Part shown: positions 25,832-34,276 of the stretch, in pieces
How positions within the stretch are numbered: the stretch's first letter is position 1
Layout: every line of letters begins with the position of its first letter
Source: DASUTB01 sp036374835
Lineage (GTDB): Bacteria; Actinomycetota; Actinomycetes; Jiangellales; Jiangellaceae
Assembly (NCBI GenBank): GCA_036374835.1
Contig: DASUTB010000060.1
Span: 1-59,488, forward strand
Length of the DNA: 59,488 bases
Direction: 5' to 3'
Notes under the pieces: model-generated
What the model saw: only the letters and a program-made list of their open reading frames with translations
The model's database searches: none
What the model was told of the DNA's origin: nothing
Made by a program: the position numbers and the translations under genes

Positions 25832-26434
25832 CTACGGCCTCGGTCTTCCGGCGATCGCGGCGACACCCGCGGCGTACGATTGCGGACTCAGTGAGCCGAA
25901 CAGCAGCCGCTGCACGATGTAGCCGATGGAGCCACCCATCAGCACCGGGACAACCTCGCGCGGCACCGCATCGCCCGGGACCAGTCCGTACTTCTGCTGG
26001 CGCTCGACGAGCTCGGCGACGGTAGCCGCGATTTCCCGGTACTGGCCGGCCAGTACCTCAGCGAGCTTCGGGTTGCGTAGCGCTTCGGACCACACCTGCG
26101 GCGCGAGCCGGCCGTAGCCCGCTGGGCCGAATGCCATGTCGTCCACCCTCGTCAACACTTGATGGACGAACTCCTCAGCGCTCGGCGGCGGATCCTGGGC
26201 GGCAAGCGGCGCGATGATGTCCGAAAGCTGGCCGATCACCAGCTCGGCGATTGCGACGATCAGCTCGTCCTTGCTCTTGAAGTAGCCGTACACCGCGCCC
26301 GACGACAGCCCTGCCTCGTCGAAGATGTCGATCATCGACGTCTGGTGGAAGCCGTCCCGGCTGAAACAACGCCGGGCGGCTTCCAGGATCTGCTCGCGGC
26401 GCTCGGCTCGGTGTTCATCGGTGACACGTGGCAT
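25832..26434 (-). CDS. TetR-family regulator of the adjacent membrane protein gene
   Basis: A 200-aa repressor. The N-terminal helix-turn-helix region is RREQILEAARRCFSRDGFHQTSMIDIFDEAGLSSGAVYGYFKSKDEL (residues ~11-56). The remaining helices form the ligand-binding and dimer domain. ATG 26434 (MPRVTDEHR) has GGAG immediately upstream; the long frame to 26563 would begin inside the divergent gene. Two perfect AGAACG/CGTTCT palindromes lie between this gene and the divergent membrane-protein gene, so it probably represses both. Ligand unknown. Confidence 0.88.
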   Translation of the reverse strand: MPRVTDEHRAERREQILEAARRCFSRDGFHQTSMIDIFDEAGLSSGAVYGYFKSKDELIVAIAELVIGQLSDIIAPLAAQDPPPSAEEFVHQVLTRVDDMAFGPAGYGRLAPQVWSEALRNPKLAEVLAGQYREIAATVAELVERQQKYGLVPGDAVPREVVPVLMGGSIGYIVQRLLFGSLSPQSYAAGVAAIAGRPRP

Positions 26435-26448
26435 CTCCAAACAATAAA

Positions 26449-26514
26449 AAGAACGTTCGTTCTTGACAAGCGGAGGAGGGAGGGCGATGCTAACTACAAC
26501 AGAACGAACGTTCT
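26449..26514. promoter_or_regulatory. Twin palindromic operators in a divergent promoter
   Basis: AAGAACG-TT-CGTTCTT (26449-26464) and AGAACG-AA-CGTTCT (26501-26514) have centres 51 bp apart. On the plus strand TTGACA (26463-26468) and GATGCT (26486-26491, 17-bp spacer) lie between them. One operator touches the -35 and the other lies just after the predicted transcription start, ideal for repression by the TetR protein. Confidence 0.82.
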
Positions 26515-26529
26515 TTTTGGAGGATTCTC

Positions 26530-27570
26530 GTGATGGCGCATTTATCCGCCGCCGGCCGCCCACCGTCCGCTCGGCTCGTCATCGGGCTGATCGCCGGCAT
26601 CGCCACCTTCCAAGCGCTCATGCTGCTCGCCTTCGCGTGGCCCGCTACCGAGTCGGGTCCCCGCGAGGTGCCGATCGCCGTTGCCGGCCCCGAACAGGTC
26701 ATCGCTCAACTGGAACAAGGCCTCGCGAATGCGCCGGGTGCGGACGACGGTACGCCCGCCTTCGATGTCACTGTCGTCGCCGACGAGGCGGCGGCCACCG
26801 ACGCGATCCACGACCGCGATGTCTACGGCGCGCTCGTCGTGTCGCCCGAAGGCGGCCGGCTGCTGGTGGCCAGTGGCGGCGGGCCGGCTGTGGCACGAAT
26901 GCTGCAGAACGCCGCGTCCGCTGCCATCCCGGACGATGTACCGCTCGAGGTACGGGACGTCGTCCCGCCCACGGAGGACGACCCGAGCGGCTCCGGGCTC
27001 GCGACCGGCGTGCTTCCGCTCGTGCTGACCAGTGCGGCCGGTGGCCTGGTCGCCGGTCTTGCGCTGCGGCGGACCGGCCACCGGCTCGCCTCCGTGGCCG
27101 GGTTGGCCGTCGTGGCCGGGTTCGTCGCCGCGGCACTCGTCCAGCCCGTGCTCGGCATCACCGACGGCTCGTACTGGGCGCTCGCCGGAACGATCGCATT
27201 GATCGTAGGTGCGATCTCGGCAATCGTGGCCGGGCTGGGGGCAGTGTTCGGAGTCGCCGGCGCCGGGCTCGGCATGGCCCTGATGGTGCTGCTCGGCAAT
27301 CCCCTGTCGGCCGCCGTCAGCGCGCCGGAGATGCTGCCGCAGCCATGGGGCGCCCTCGGGCAGCTCATGCCACCCGGGGCCGGCGTCACGGCGGTTCGCT
27401 CGGTCGGGTTCTTCGACGGTGCCGCTGCCGGGACGCCGCTGCTCGTCCTGGGTATATGGCTCGCCGCCGGCCTTGCGCTCGTCCTCACGGGCGCGCTCCG
27501 CAAGCCCGACGCCGGCGCGAGCGAAGCTATCGTTGCTCACCATGGCGAGCCGGCGGTCCGATCCAGCTAA
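26530..27570 (+). CDS. Polytopic membrane protein, YhgE/Pip-like (ABC-2 permease relative)
   Basis: About 346 aa. One N-terminal helix (residues ~16-38) is followed by a ~120-residue extracytoplasmic domain (GPREVPIAVAGPEQV... to VPPTEDD), then six helices in the C-terminal third. This matches the topology of YhgE/Pip and DUF3533-type proteins associated with envelope export. GGAGG at 26519-26523 fits GTG 26530 (6 bp) or ATG 26533 (9 bp). It is controlled by the divergent TetR gene through twin palindromes. Function is inferred as efflux-like; not proven. Confidence 0.75.
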   Translation: MMAHLSAAGRPPSARLVIGLIAGIATFQALMLLAFAWPATESGPREVPIAVAGPEQVIAQLEQGLANAPGADDGTPAFDVTVVADEAAATDAIHDRDVYGALVVSPEGGRLLVASGGGPAVARMLQNAASAAIPDDVPLEVRDVVPPTEDDPSGSGLATGVLPLVLTSAAGGLVAGLALRRTGHRLASVAGLAVVAGFVAAALVQPVLGITDGSYWALAGTIALIVGAISAIVAGLGAVFGVAGAGLGMALMVLLGNPLSAAVSAPEMLPQPWGALGQLMPPGAGVTAVRSVGFFDGAAAGTPLLVLGIWLAAGLALVLTGALRKPDAGASEAIVAHHGEPAVRSS

Positions 27571-28339
27571 GGCGCTTTCCGCGTATGTCGATGGGCTGCG
27601 CACGCTCGGCGACTGGCTGACGACCGTCCCGGCCGACGGTTGGATGCGGCCGAGCGTGCTGCCCGGCTGGACGGTCGCCGAGCTCGCCGCGCACATGCTG
27701 CTCGTCGCGGACGGGGTCACGACCATTGCCCGGGCCGGAAAGGGGACGGTGCCGCTTTGCCCAGCGGACTACATGGCCCGCTACTCGGCGATCGCCGGCG
27801 ATATCGACGCGAATACCCGCGCGGCGGTGCCGCCACGGATCGGCGACGCCACCGGCGCGCAGTTGTCCAGCGCCATCGGTGTGAAGCTCGACCAGGGCGT
27901 GGAGATCATCGCGGCATGGTCCCCCGATACGGTCGTCCAGGGCGGTCGTGGTCCGATCCGGCTCGCCGACTATCTCGCGACCCGGGCGGTCGAGGTCGCC
28001 GTCCACGCCGACGATCTCGCGCGGAGCGTGCCGGACGTGGCCGCGCCACAGTTGCCGCGCGACTGCGTGCGACTCGCCGTCCGGACGCTGCTCGATGCTC
28101 TGGCCGCCAAGGCGCCTGGGCGTACGGTCGAGGTCCGGGTTCCGCCGATCGGTGCCGTCCAGTGCGTCGAAGGTCCGCGTCACACCCGCGGTACACCGTC
28201 CAATGTGATCGAGATGAACGCAACGACGTGGCTCCGGCTCGCGGGCGGCCGCGTCACGTGGCGGGCCGCCGTCGAGTCCGGCGACGTCAGCGCCAGCGGC
28301 GGCCGCGCCGACCTCACCCCCTGGCTTCCCCTCCTCTAA
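27542..28339 (+). CDS. Maleylpyruvate isomerase-family (MDMPI/DinB fold) protein
   Basis: A 265-aa member of the mycothiol-dependent maleylpyruvate isomerase family. The N-terminal four-helix metal-binding domain has LPGWTVAELAAHM (His used for metal) and LATRAVEVAVHADDLARSV (second metal His). A C-terminal sterol-carrier-like domain (about residue 175 on) follows. It uses or resembles enzymes that use mycothiol, fitting an actinobacterium. ATG 27542 overlaps the membrane protein gene by 29 bp; TATCGT eight bases upstream may give it its own start. Substrate unknown. Confidence 0.8.
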   Translation: MASRRSDPAKALSAYVDGLRTLGDWLTTVPADGWMRPSVLPGWTVAELAAHMLLVADGVTTIARAGKGTVPLCPADYMARYSAIAGDIDANTRAAVPPRIGDATGAQLSSAIGVKLDQGVEIIAAWSPDTVVQGGRGPIRLADYLATRAVEVAVHADDLARSVPDVAAPQLPRDCVRLAVRTLLDALAAKAPGRTVEVRVPPIGAVQCVEGPRHTRGTPSNVIEMNATTWLRLAGGRVTWRAAVESGDVSASGGRADLTPWLPLL

Positions 28340-28340
28340 A

Positions 28341-28420
28341 GAATGATCACGTTAGGCTGCCACGCCCCGGCCAAACGTCGCCTGTAAGCCGCGCAAGCCC
28401 CGCACAAGCCGAGCATCGGA
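28341..28420. repeat. Dispersed intergenic repeat, long form
   Basis: GAATGATCACGTTAGGCTGC, then CCCCGGCCAAACG and GAGCATCGG toward the right. It begins one base after the TAA of the MDMPI gene and ends at the stop of the convergent tetR gene. Confidence 0.7.
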
Positions 28421-29071
28421 TCACTTCGGGGCATACGCGCGAAGAAACGCCCGCACGCCGCTCTCGGCACGCTCGTGAGCTACCGCGGCAGCTCCCGGAC
28501 CAAGCTCGGCCTCGAACATCCCCCGGTCAAGGGAGGCCCCGATGGTCAGGAAGGCGAAGTGCTCACCCGCGCGCTCCGCGTCCGGTGCGTGAAGGGCACC
28601 GGCTGCGTGGAGACGCGCGATCGTTTTGGCAAGCGTGCGCATGACCAGGCCCGGAGCCCGCTCGTAGTAGTCGACTGCGAGATCAGGAAAGCGTCCTACC
28701 TCCGAGAGCAGAAGTCGTCGAATCGGTATCACTCGTCCGCCGACGATCGAGTCGGCCAAGTCTCGCCCCAAAGCGATCAGAGTCCCCTCGACGTCGCCGT
28801 CGTCCACGTCGGCCGGCACGTTCGCCAACCGGGCCGCGTATGACTCGGCGATCTCCGTAGCCTGCGCCAGGACCGCACGGAACAACGCCTCCTTGTCCCC
28901 GTACACGTTGTAGACCGTCCGTCTCGCGACCCCTGCGGCCGCGGCGACATCGTCGATGCTGGTGCCTTCATACCCGTTGGTCAGGAACACCTCGGTCGCA
29001 CCCGACACGATCGCCGCTCGCGACCGGGCAATTCGGGGATCCTCCGCAGTAGCAGTGTCGTGCCGGGTCAT
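28421..29071 (-). CDS. TetR-family regulator
   Basis: A 216-aa repressor. The DNA-binding region is RSRAAIVSGATEVFLTNGYEGTSIDDVAAAAGVARRTVYNVYGDKEAL (residues ~16-63); the long C-terminal helical part is TetR_C_33-like. The gene is divergent from a DUF998 membrane protein gene across 86 bp. That gap holds a perfect TGCACTA/TAGTGCA palindrome, likely its operator. Start ATG 29071 follows normal spacing; no strong Shine-Dalgarno is visible. Confidence 0.88.
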   Translation of the reverse strand: MTRHDTATAEDPRIARSRAAIVSGATEVFLTNGYEGTSIDDVAAAAGVARRTVYNVYGDKEALFRAVLAQATEIAESYAARLANVPADVDDGDVEGTLIALGRDLADSIVGGRVIPIRRLLLSEVGRFPDLAVDYYERAPGLVMRTLAKTIARLHAAGALHAPDAERAGEHFAFLTIGASLDRGMFEAELGPGAAAVAHERAESGVRAFLRAYAPK

Positions 29072-29089
29072 CGTCGCTCCGATCGCCTA

Positions 29090-29126
29090 TTGCACTGTCG
29101 CGTATATTAATGCACTATCTAGTGCA
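29090..29126. promoter_or_regulatory. TGCACTA palindrome in the tetR/DUF998 divergent region
   Basis: TGCACTA-TC-TAGTGCA (29111-29126) is a perfect 7-bp inverted repeat with a 2-base centre. A further TTGCACT half-site lies at 29090-29096 and TATATTA between them resembles a -10 box. The paired spacing suggests an operator for the TetR protein. Confidence 0.75.
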
Positions 29127-29157
29127 ACTTACTCGGACACCAGGAAGGTAAGGCAGC

Positions 29158-29838
29158 ATGTCCACCTCCAACCCCAGTCCTCCGGCACACTCGGGTTTCG
29201 ACCGTGGCGCCGCAGTGACGCGTTCCCTACTCGGATGGGGCATCGTCGCCGGTCCCTTCTACCTGATCATCGGACTTGCTCAAGCACTCACGCGCGACGG
29301 TTTCGAGTTGTCCGAGTACCCCTTGAGCCTGCTGATGCTCGGCGACTTCGGCTGGATCCAGGTCGTGAACCTGGCGCTGACCGGCCTTATGGTGCTTGCG
29401 GCAGCCGTCGGCTTCGGCCGTGTCATGCACAAGCGCCGGGTGGCCGTTCCCTTGGGAATCTACGGCGTGTGCATGCTGGTCAGCGCGGCCTTCCCGCCCG
29501 ATCCGATGGACGGTTTCCCGCCCGGTAGCCAGGCGCCGGACACCATCTCGACAACCGGGTTGGTCCACTTCGGCGCCGGCACCGTGGGTTTCATCGCGCT
29601 CGCCGTGGCCGCTGCGCTCGCGGCTCGGTGGTTCGTCGGCCAAGACGACAGCGGAACGGCCCGGCTGTCGTACGCGGCGGCCGCAGTCATCGTCGTCGGA
29701 TTCGTCGGCGGTGGTGCGCTGGCCAATAGCGCCGCCGGCGTCGCGGCCCTGTGGATTGTCGTCGTGGTCGGCTTTGCCTGGCTGCTTGTAGCGTCGCTAC
29801 GGGCGTACCATATCGCTCCCCACCCGGACGGTCGCTGA
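29158..29838 (+). CDS. DUF998-family membrane protein
   Basis: A 226-aa protein with six predicted helices, beginning LLGWGIVAGPFYLIIGLAQAL (about residues 25-45), then WIQVVNLALTGLMVLAAAVGF and further segments to the C-terminus. DUF998 proteins have no established biochemical role. The conserved Asp/Pro-rich loop FPPDPMDGFPPGS lies between helices 3 and 4. ATG 29158 follows AAGGTAAGG. Regulation by the divergent TetR protein is likely from the operator in the shared promoter. Confidence 0.82.
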   Translation: MSTSNPSPPAHSGFDRGAAVTRSLLGWGIVAGPFYLIIGLAQALTRDGFELSEYPLSLLMLGDFGWIQVVNLALTGLMVLAAAVGFGRVMHKRRVAVPLGIYGVCMLVSAAFPPDPMDGFPPGSQAPDTISTTGLVHFGAGTVGFIALAVAAALAARWFVGQDDSGTARLSYAAAAVIVVGFVGGGALANSAAGVAALWIVVVVGFAWLLVASLRAYHIAPHPDGR

Positions 29839-29894
29839 GTTAGATCACCGGCTACCCGATCCCGGGCATGCCGAGTCCGTTACATTGGGCGGCT

Positions 29895-31226
29895 GTGACA
29901 GACCTACGAAGCAAAGCCTCCGCGGCGTTCGAACGGAGCCGCGCCGATCTCGAGAACCTCGTCCGGATCGCCAGTGTCAGCGCCGACCCGCATGCCCGGG
30001 ACGGCGTGCAGGCCAGTGCGGACGCCGTCGCCGACCTCGCCCGGGATGCGGGTGCGGCCAAGGTCCAGGTGCTCACCGTCCCCGGCGGAGCTCCGGCCGT
30101 CGTCGCGCACTGGCCCGCGCCCGAGGGCAAGCCGACCGTTCTGCTGTACGCGCACCACGACGTCCAGCCGACCGGCGACCTCGCCGACTGGACGAGCCCG
30201 CCGTTCGAGCCGACCGTACGGGACGGCCGGCTCTACGGGCGCGGAGCGGCGGACGACAAGGCCGGGGTGATCGCACACATCACGGCGCTCCGCGCGTTCG
30301 ACGGCCGGCCGCCGGTCGGCGTCACCCTCTTCGTCGAGGGCGAGGAGGAGATCGGGTCACCGACGTTCCTGGCGTTCCTCGAAACCTATCGGGACGAACT
30401 CGCGGCCGATGTCATCGTCGTCGCCGACTCGGTGAACTGGACGATCGACACTCCGGCCCTGACCACCAGCCTCCGTGGCCTCGCGGATTGCGACGTCACG
30501 GTATCGGTGCTCGACCACGCAGTCCACTCGGGAATGTTCGGCGGACCTGTTCTGGACGCACTGACCTCGTTGTGCCGATTGATCGCGACGTTGCATACCG
30601 AGAATGGGGACGTCGCCGTGCAAGGACTCGTCCAGCGAAAGGCGGCGGACGTCGAGTTCCCGGAAGATGCCTACCGGGAAGCGGCCGGCGTGCTGGACGG
30701 TGTCTCACTCGTCGGCACCGGATCGCTCGCCGACCGGATGTGGACCAAGCCGGCGATCTCCGTCCTCGGCCTGGACACCACTCGCACGACCGAAGCGGCC
30801 AACGTCCTGATCCACACCGCCAAAGCGAAGATCAGCATGCGGCTCGCACCGGGTCAGGATCCGGCTGCGGCGATGGCCGCACTCAGATCACACCTCGAGG
30901 CGAATGCGCCGTTCGGGGCCCAGGTCAAGGTCACCGAGGGTGCGCACGGCGCGCCGTGCGAGTTGGACACGTCAGGTCCGGGCTATGCGGCGGCCCGCGC
31001 CGCGTTCACCGAGGCGTTCGGCGAAGCGCCGGTCGAGGTCGGGCTCGGTGGCTCGATACCGTTCATCGCCGAGTTCGCCGAGATGTTCCCGTCCGCCAGC
31101 GTTCTCGTCACCGGAGTCGAGGACCCCGACTCCCGGGCGCACGGCGTTGACGAGAGCCTGCACCTCGGACAGTTCGAGAAGGTCTGCCTCGCCGAGACGC
31201 TGCTGCTCGACCGCCTCGCGGGCTGA
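29895..31226 (+). CDS. M20-family dipeptidase / carnosinase-like peptidase
   Basis: A zinc metallopeptidase of 443 aa. Metal and catalytic motifs: YAHHDVQPTGD (first metal His and the catalytic Asp), GRGAADDKAG (bridging Asp), EGEEEIGSP (general-base Glu and metal Glu) and VADSV. The dimer (lid) domain is in the middle, and the last metal His is in HGVDESLHL. This is the CNDP/dipeptidase group, so small dipeptides are the likely substrates. GTG 29895 (VTDLRSK) is chosen; TACATT ends eight bases before it. The longer frame from 29868 would cover the promoter. Confidence 0.92.
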   Translation: MTDLRSKASAAFERSRADLENLVRIASVSADPHARDGVQASADAVADLARDAGAAKVQVLTVPGGAPAVVAHWPAPEGKPTVLLYAHHDVQPTGDLADWTSPPFEPTVRDGRLYGRGAADDKAGVIAHITALRAFDGRPPVGVTLFVEGEEEIGSPTFLAFLETYRDELAADVIVVADSVNWTIDTPALTTSLRGLADCDVTVSVLDHAVHSGMFGGPVLDALTSLCRLIATLHTENGDVAVQGLVQRKAADVEFPEDAYREAAGVLDGVSLVGTGSLADRMWTKPAISVLGLDTTRTTEAANVLIHTAKAKISMRLAPGQDPAAAMAALRSHLEANAPFGAQVKVTEGAHGAPCELDTSGPGYAAARAAFTEAFGEAPVEVGLGGSIPFIAEFAEMFPSASVLVTGVEDPDSRAHGVDESLHLGQFEKVCLAETLLLDRLAG

Positions 31227-31284
31227 CTTCACGCGGCGATTCCGTGCGTTGCTGGGTCTACGGGGTGGGTAAGGCCGGGGATCG

Positions 31285-31305
31285 GGTGCCAAACATGGTC
31301 ATTCT
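31285..31305. repeat. Dispersed intergenic repeat end
   Basis: GTGCCAAACATGGTCATTCTT matches the inverted right end of the family (GCCAAACGTGGTCATTCT) with one change. It provides the TGA stop of the thymidine kinase gene. Confidence 0.6.
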
Positions 31306-31883
31306 TGTTGGGTGATGCGTTTGAACTCGCGGCGGCTCACCGACACGTAGCGCTCGTTGCCACCGATCTCGACCTGCGGGCCCTCGGTGATCGCATCACC
31401 GTGTTCGTCGACCCGCACGACCATCGTCGCCTTGGAGCCGGTGTGGCAAATCGTCTTGATCTCGGTCAAGGTGTCGGCCCAGGCCAGCAGGTACTTGCTG
31501 CCGTCGAACAGTTCGCCGCGGAAGTCGGTGCGCAGCCCATAGGCCAGCACCGGGATGCCGAGCGCGTCGACCACGTCGGTGAGCTGCCACACCTGCTGCT
31601 TGGTCAGGAACTGCGCCTCGTCGACGAGTACACAGTGCAGCGGCCCCCGCTCGGCGACATCCGCCCGCACCATCTCGACCAGGTCGTCGGACGCCGTGAA
31701 CTCCTGCCCAGTGGCCGTCAGACCGATCCGCGATGCCACCACACCCTCACCCTCGCGCGAGTCCAGCTTCGGCTTGCAGATCAGCGTGCGCATGCCGCGC
31801 TCCGCGTAGTTGTAAGCACTCTGCAGCAGGGTCGTAGTCTTGCCCGCGTTCATCGCCGAGTAGTAGAAGTACAGCTTGGCCAT
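31299..31883 (-). CDS. tdk: Thymidine kinase (type II)
   Basis: Phosphorylates thymidine with ATP in nucleotide salvage; 194 aa. P-loop SAMNAGKTT (residues 9-17), Walker B-like VLVDEAQFL with the catalytic Glu, the conserved YGLRTDFRGELFDGSKYLLAWAD and VEIGGNERYVSV (lasso region). Three of the four zinc ligands of the Escherichia coli enzyme are replaced: the site reads ICHTG instead of a CxxC and SVSRREF instead of a Cys/His pair. ATG 31883 follows GGAG at seven bases. The stop is formed inside a repeat end. It is divergent from purF. Confidence 0.93.
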   Translation of the reverse strand: MAKLYFYYSAMNAGKTTTLLQSAYNYAERGMRTLICKPKLDSREGEGVVASRIGLTATGQEFTASDDLVEMVRADVAERGPLHCVLVDEAQFLTKQQVWQLTDVVDALGIPVLAYGLRTDFRGELFDGSKYLLAWADTLTEIKTICHTGSKATMVVRVDEHGDAITEGPQVEIGGNERYVSVSRREFKRITQQE

Positions 31884-32053
31884 CCATGCGCTCCATCCGG
31901 ACGTCTTCCACCACACAGCATCACTCATGCTGCTAGCGATCAGGTGACCAACCCACACGGAACGGCGGCGGATTCTCACCTGATCGCGCCCAGGCCGGCC
32001 CAGCGCCCCCGGCGGTGCGCACGTCGAGCCGCTTCACCCCTTACACTTGTGGC

Positions 32054-33595
32054 GTGGCGCGGGGTGACGGACGACTCACGCACGAGGTTGATCCGAACGA
32101 AAAGAGCCCGCAGGATGCCTGCGGGATCTTCGGCGTATGGGCACCTGGCGAGGAAGTCGCCAAGCTCACCTATTTCGGGCTCTACGCATTGCAGCATCGA
32201 GGCCAGGAGTCGGCCGGCATCGCAGTCGGCAACGGCCGGCAGATCCTCGTCTACAAGGACATGGGCCTGGTCAGCCAGGTGTTCAACGAGGCGACGCTCA
32301 ACACGCTGACCGGACACGTCGCCGTCGGCCACACGAGGTACTCAACGACCGGTGGGAGCCGCTGGGAGAACGCTCAGCCAGCGCTGGGTGCCACCGGCCC
32401 CGGCACGGTGGCGCTCGCACACAACGGCAACCTCACCAACTCCGTCGAACTGGCCGCGGTCGTTCGGGAGCGATGCGAGGCGGCCAGGGGTGAGCTGCGC
32501 AACGGCAATACGTCCGATACCGCACTGGTTACCGCGCTGCTCGGCGCAGACTCGGACGTCACTCTCGAGCAGGCCGCGGTCAACGTGCTGCCAGAGCTGC
32601 GCGGCGCGTTCTCGCTGATCTTCTCCGACGAGTCCGCGCTCTACGCGGCCCGCGACCCGCAAGGGATCCGCCCGCTCGTGCTCGGCCGGCTCGAGCGCGG
32701 CTGGGTGGTCGCGAGTGAGACCGCCGCGCTCGACATCGTCGGTGCCGCGTTCGTCCGGGAGGTGGAGCCCGGCGAGCTGATCGCAATCGACGAAGACGGG
32801 CTGCGTAGTCGCCGCTTCGCCGACGCCAGCCCGAAGGGTTGCCTGTTCGAGTTCGTCTACCTCGCTCGCCCGGACACGAGAATCTCGGGACGGTCGATCC
32901 ACGAGACCCGGGTGGAGGTTGGGCGCCAGCTCGCGCGCGAGCATCCGGCGGACGCCGACCTGGTCATTCCCGTTCCGGAGTCCGGGACGCCCGCCGCCGT
33001 CGGATATGCCGACGAGTCCGGCATCCCATACGGAATCGGCCTGGTGAAGAACTCCTACGTGGGACGCACGTTCATCCAGCCGTCCCAGACGATCCGGCAG
33101 CTCGGTATCCGGCTCAAGCTCAACCCGCTTCGCGAGATCGTCGGCGGACGGCGGCTCGTCGTGGTCGACGACACAATCGTGCGGGGCAACACCCAGCGGG
33201 CGCTTGTCCGGATGCTGCGTGAGGCCGGTGCCGCCGAAGTGCACATCCGCATCTCCAGCCCACCGGTCAGATGGCCGTGCTTCTACGGCATCGACTTCGC
33301 CTCCCGCGCCGAGCTGATCGCCAACGGGCTGTCCACCGACGAGGTCCGCCGATCGATCGGCGCGGACTCGCTCGGTCATGTCTCGCTCGACGGCCTGGTG
33401 GAGGCGACGACCGTGCCGAAGAGCCAGCTGTGCCGAGCCTGTTTCGACGGCGAGTACCCGGTCGAGCTCCCGGACGACGCCCGGCTCGGCAAGAACATCC
33501 TGGAGCAGCCCACACTGCCCCTTGGCGACCCGAGCGACGGCCTCGACGCACTGGTCGGCGGCGCGGGCGCAACCGACGCCCTCTCCCGTCCCTGA
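32054..33595 (+). CDS. purF: Amidophosphoribosyltransferase
   Basis: First enzyme of de novo purine synthesis: PRPP plus glutamine to phosphoribosylamine; 513 aa. The nucleophile is Cys23 (DACGIFG), so a 22-residue propeptide is removed. The glutaminase domain contains GHTRYSTTG and AHNGNL. The PRTase motif VVVDDTIVRGNT and iron-sulfur cysteines (PCFYGIDF and QLCRACF) mark the Fe-S cluster type. GTG 32054 is six bases after TACACT (32042-32047), another leaderless start. It would normally sit directly beside purM in actinobacteria, but a TetR/EamA pair lies between. Confidence 0.97.
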   Translation: MARGDGRLTHEVDPNEKSPQDACGIFGVWAPGEEVAKLTYFGLYALQHRGQESAGIAVGNGRQILVYKDMGLVSQVFNEATLNTLTGHVAVGHTRYSTTGGSRWENAQPALGATGPGTVALAHNGNLTNSVELAAVVRERCEAARGELRNGNTSDTALVTALLGADSDVTLEQAAVNVLPELRGAFSLIFSDESALYAARDPQGIRPLVLGRLERGWVVASETAALDIVGAAFVREVEPGELIAIDEDGLRSRRFADASPKGCLFEFVYLARPDTRISGRSIHETRVEVGRQLAREHPADADLVIPVPESGTPAAVGYADESGIPYGIGLVKNSYVGRTFIQPSQTIRQLGIRLKLNPLREIVGGRRLVVVDDTIVRGNTQRALVRMLREAGAAEVHIRISSPPVRWPCFYGIDFASRAELIANGLSTDEVRRSIGADSLGHVSLDGLVEATTVPKSQLCRACFDGEYPVELPDDARLGKNILEQPTLPLGDPSDGLDALVGGAGATDALSRP

Positions 33596-33623
33596 CGTCG
33601 GCCGAGATCGGAATCGCGCACAG

Positions 33624-34217
33624 CTATCCGGCGGCGCGGTCCAGGAGGGTCCGTGCCGTCGAGCGGGCCACATCGAGTGCGTCCGGTTGGCCACCGACGG
33701 TTCGGGCGACGGTAGCTCCCTCGTGCACGAGCGTGAGCTGTCTGCCCAGCGGCGCCGCCGGCTCGAATCCGGCTTCGTCGACGAGCTGTGTGTAGAGGTC
33801 AAGAACCCAATGCTTCTCCGCTCTGATCACTGGAAGTGCCGGATGGTCCGCGTCGGTGATCTCGGCGTGTGCGTTGACGAAGCCGCAGCCGCGGTCGTAG
33901 TGGTCCATCCACGCTTCAAGAGCGTCGAACACGGCGAGCACGCGCTTCAGGCCCGGCTCGGGGGCGTTCCGGGCGAGATGGTCGAGAACGAACGCCTGCC
34001 AGCGCTGAGCCCGCCGTTGCAGGTAGAGCGCGACCAGCGCATCCTTCGATCCGAACCGATCGTAGAGCGTCTTCTTGGTGGTGCCTGCGGTGTCGGCGAT
34101 CAGGTCCACCCCGACGGCATGGATGCCACGCCGGTAGAACAGGTCGCTCGCCGCGTCGAGTAGACGGCGCCCGGCCGGCGTGAGCCTGGCTCCGACGTCA
34201 TCCGACACGTTCGGCAT
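33624..34217 (-). CDS. TetR-family regulator
   Basis: A 197-aa repressor with the helix-turn-helix in residues 14-60 (GRRLLDAASDLFYRRGIHAVGVDLIADTAGTTKKTLYDRFGSKDAL). The C-terminal half is helical and is TetR_C-like. It is divergent from an EamA transporter gene and likely controls it through a TAACC-N5-GGTTA repeat in the 59-bp gap. It is inserted between purF and purM, with the EamA gene. Ligand unknown. Confidence 0.88.
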   Translation of the reverse strand: MPNVSDDVGARLTPAGRRLLDAASDLFYRRGIHAVGVDLIADTAGTTKKTLYDRFGSKDALVALYLQRRAQRWQAFVLDHLARNAPEPGLKRVLAVFDALEAWMDHYDRGCGFVNAHAEITDADHPALPVIRAEKHWVLDLYTQLVDEAGFEPAAPLGRQLTLVHEGATVARTVGGQPDALDVARSTARTLLDRAAG

Positions 34218-34252
34218 CGGCCCTCCTTCATCGTGGTGTACTGACAGTATAC

Positions 34253-34270
34253 TAACCGGTATGGTTACCT
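34253..34270. promoter_or_regulatory. Operator and -10 region between tetR and the EamA gene
   Basis: TAACC-GGTAT-GGTTA (34253-34267) is a 5-bp inverted repeat, overlapping TTACCT (34265-34270), which ends six bases before the ATG of the EamA gene. The overlap of operator and -10 box fits TetR repression of the transporter. Confidence 0.6.
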
Positions 34271-34276
34271 AGCCGT

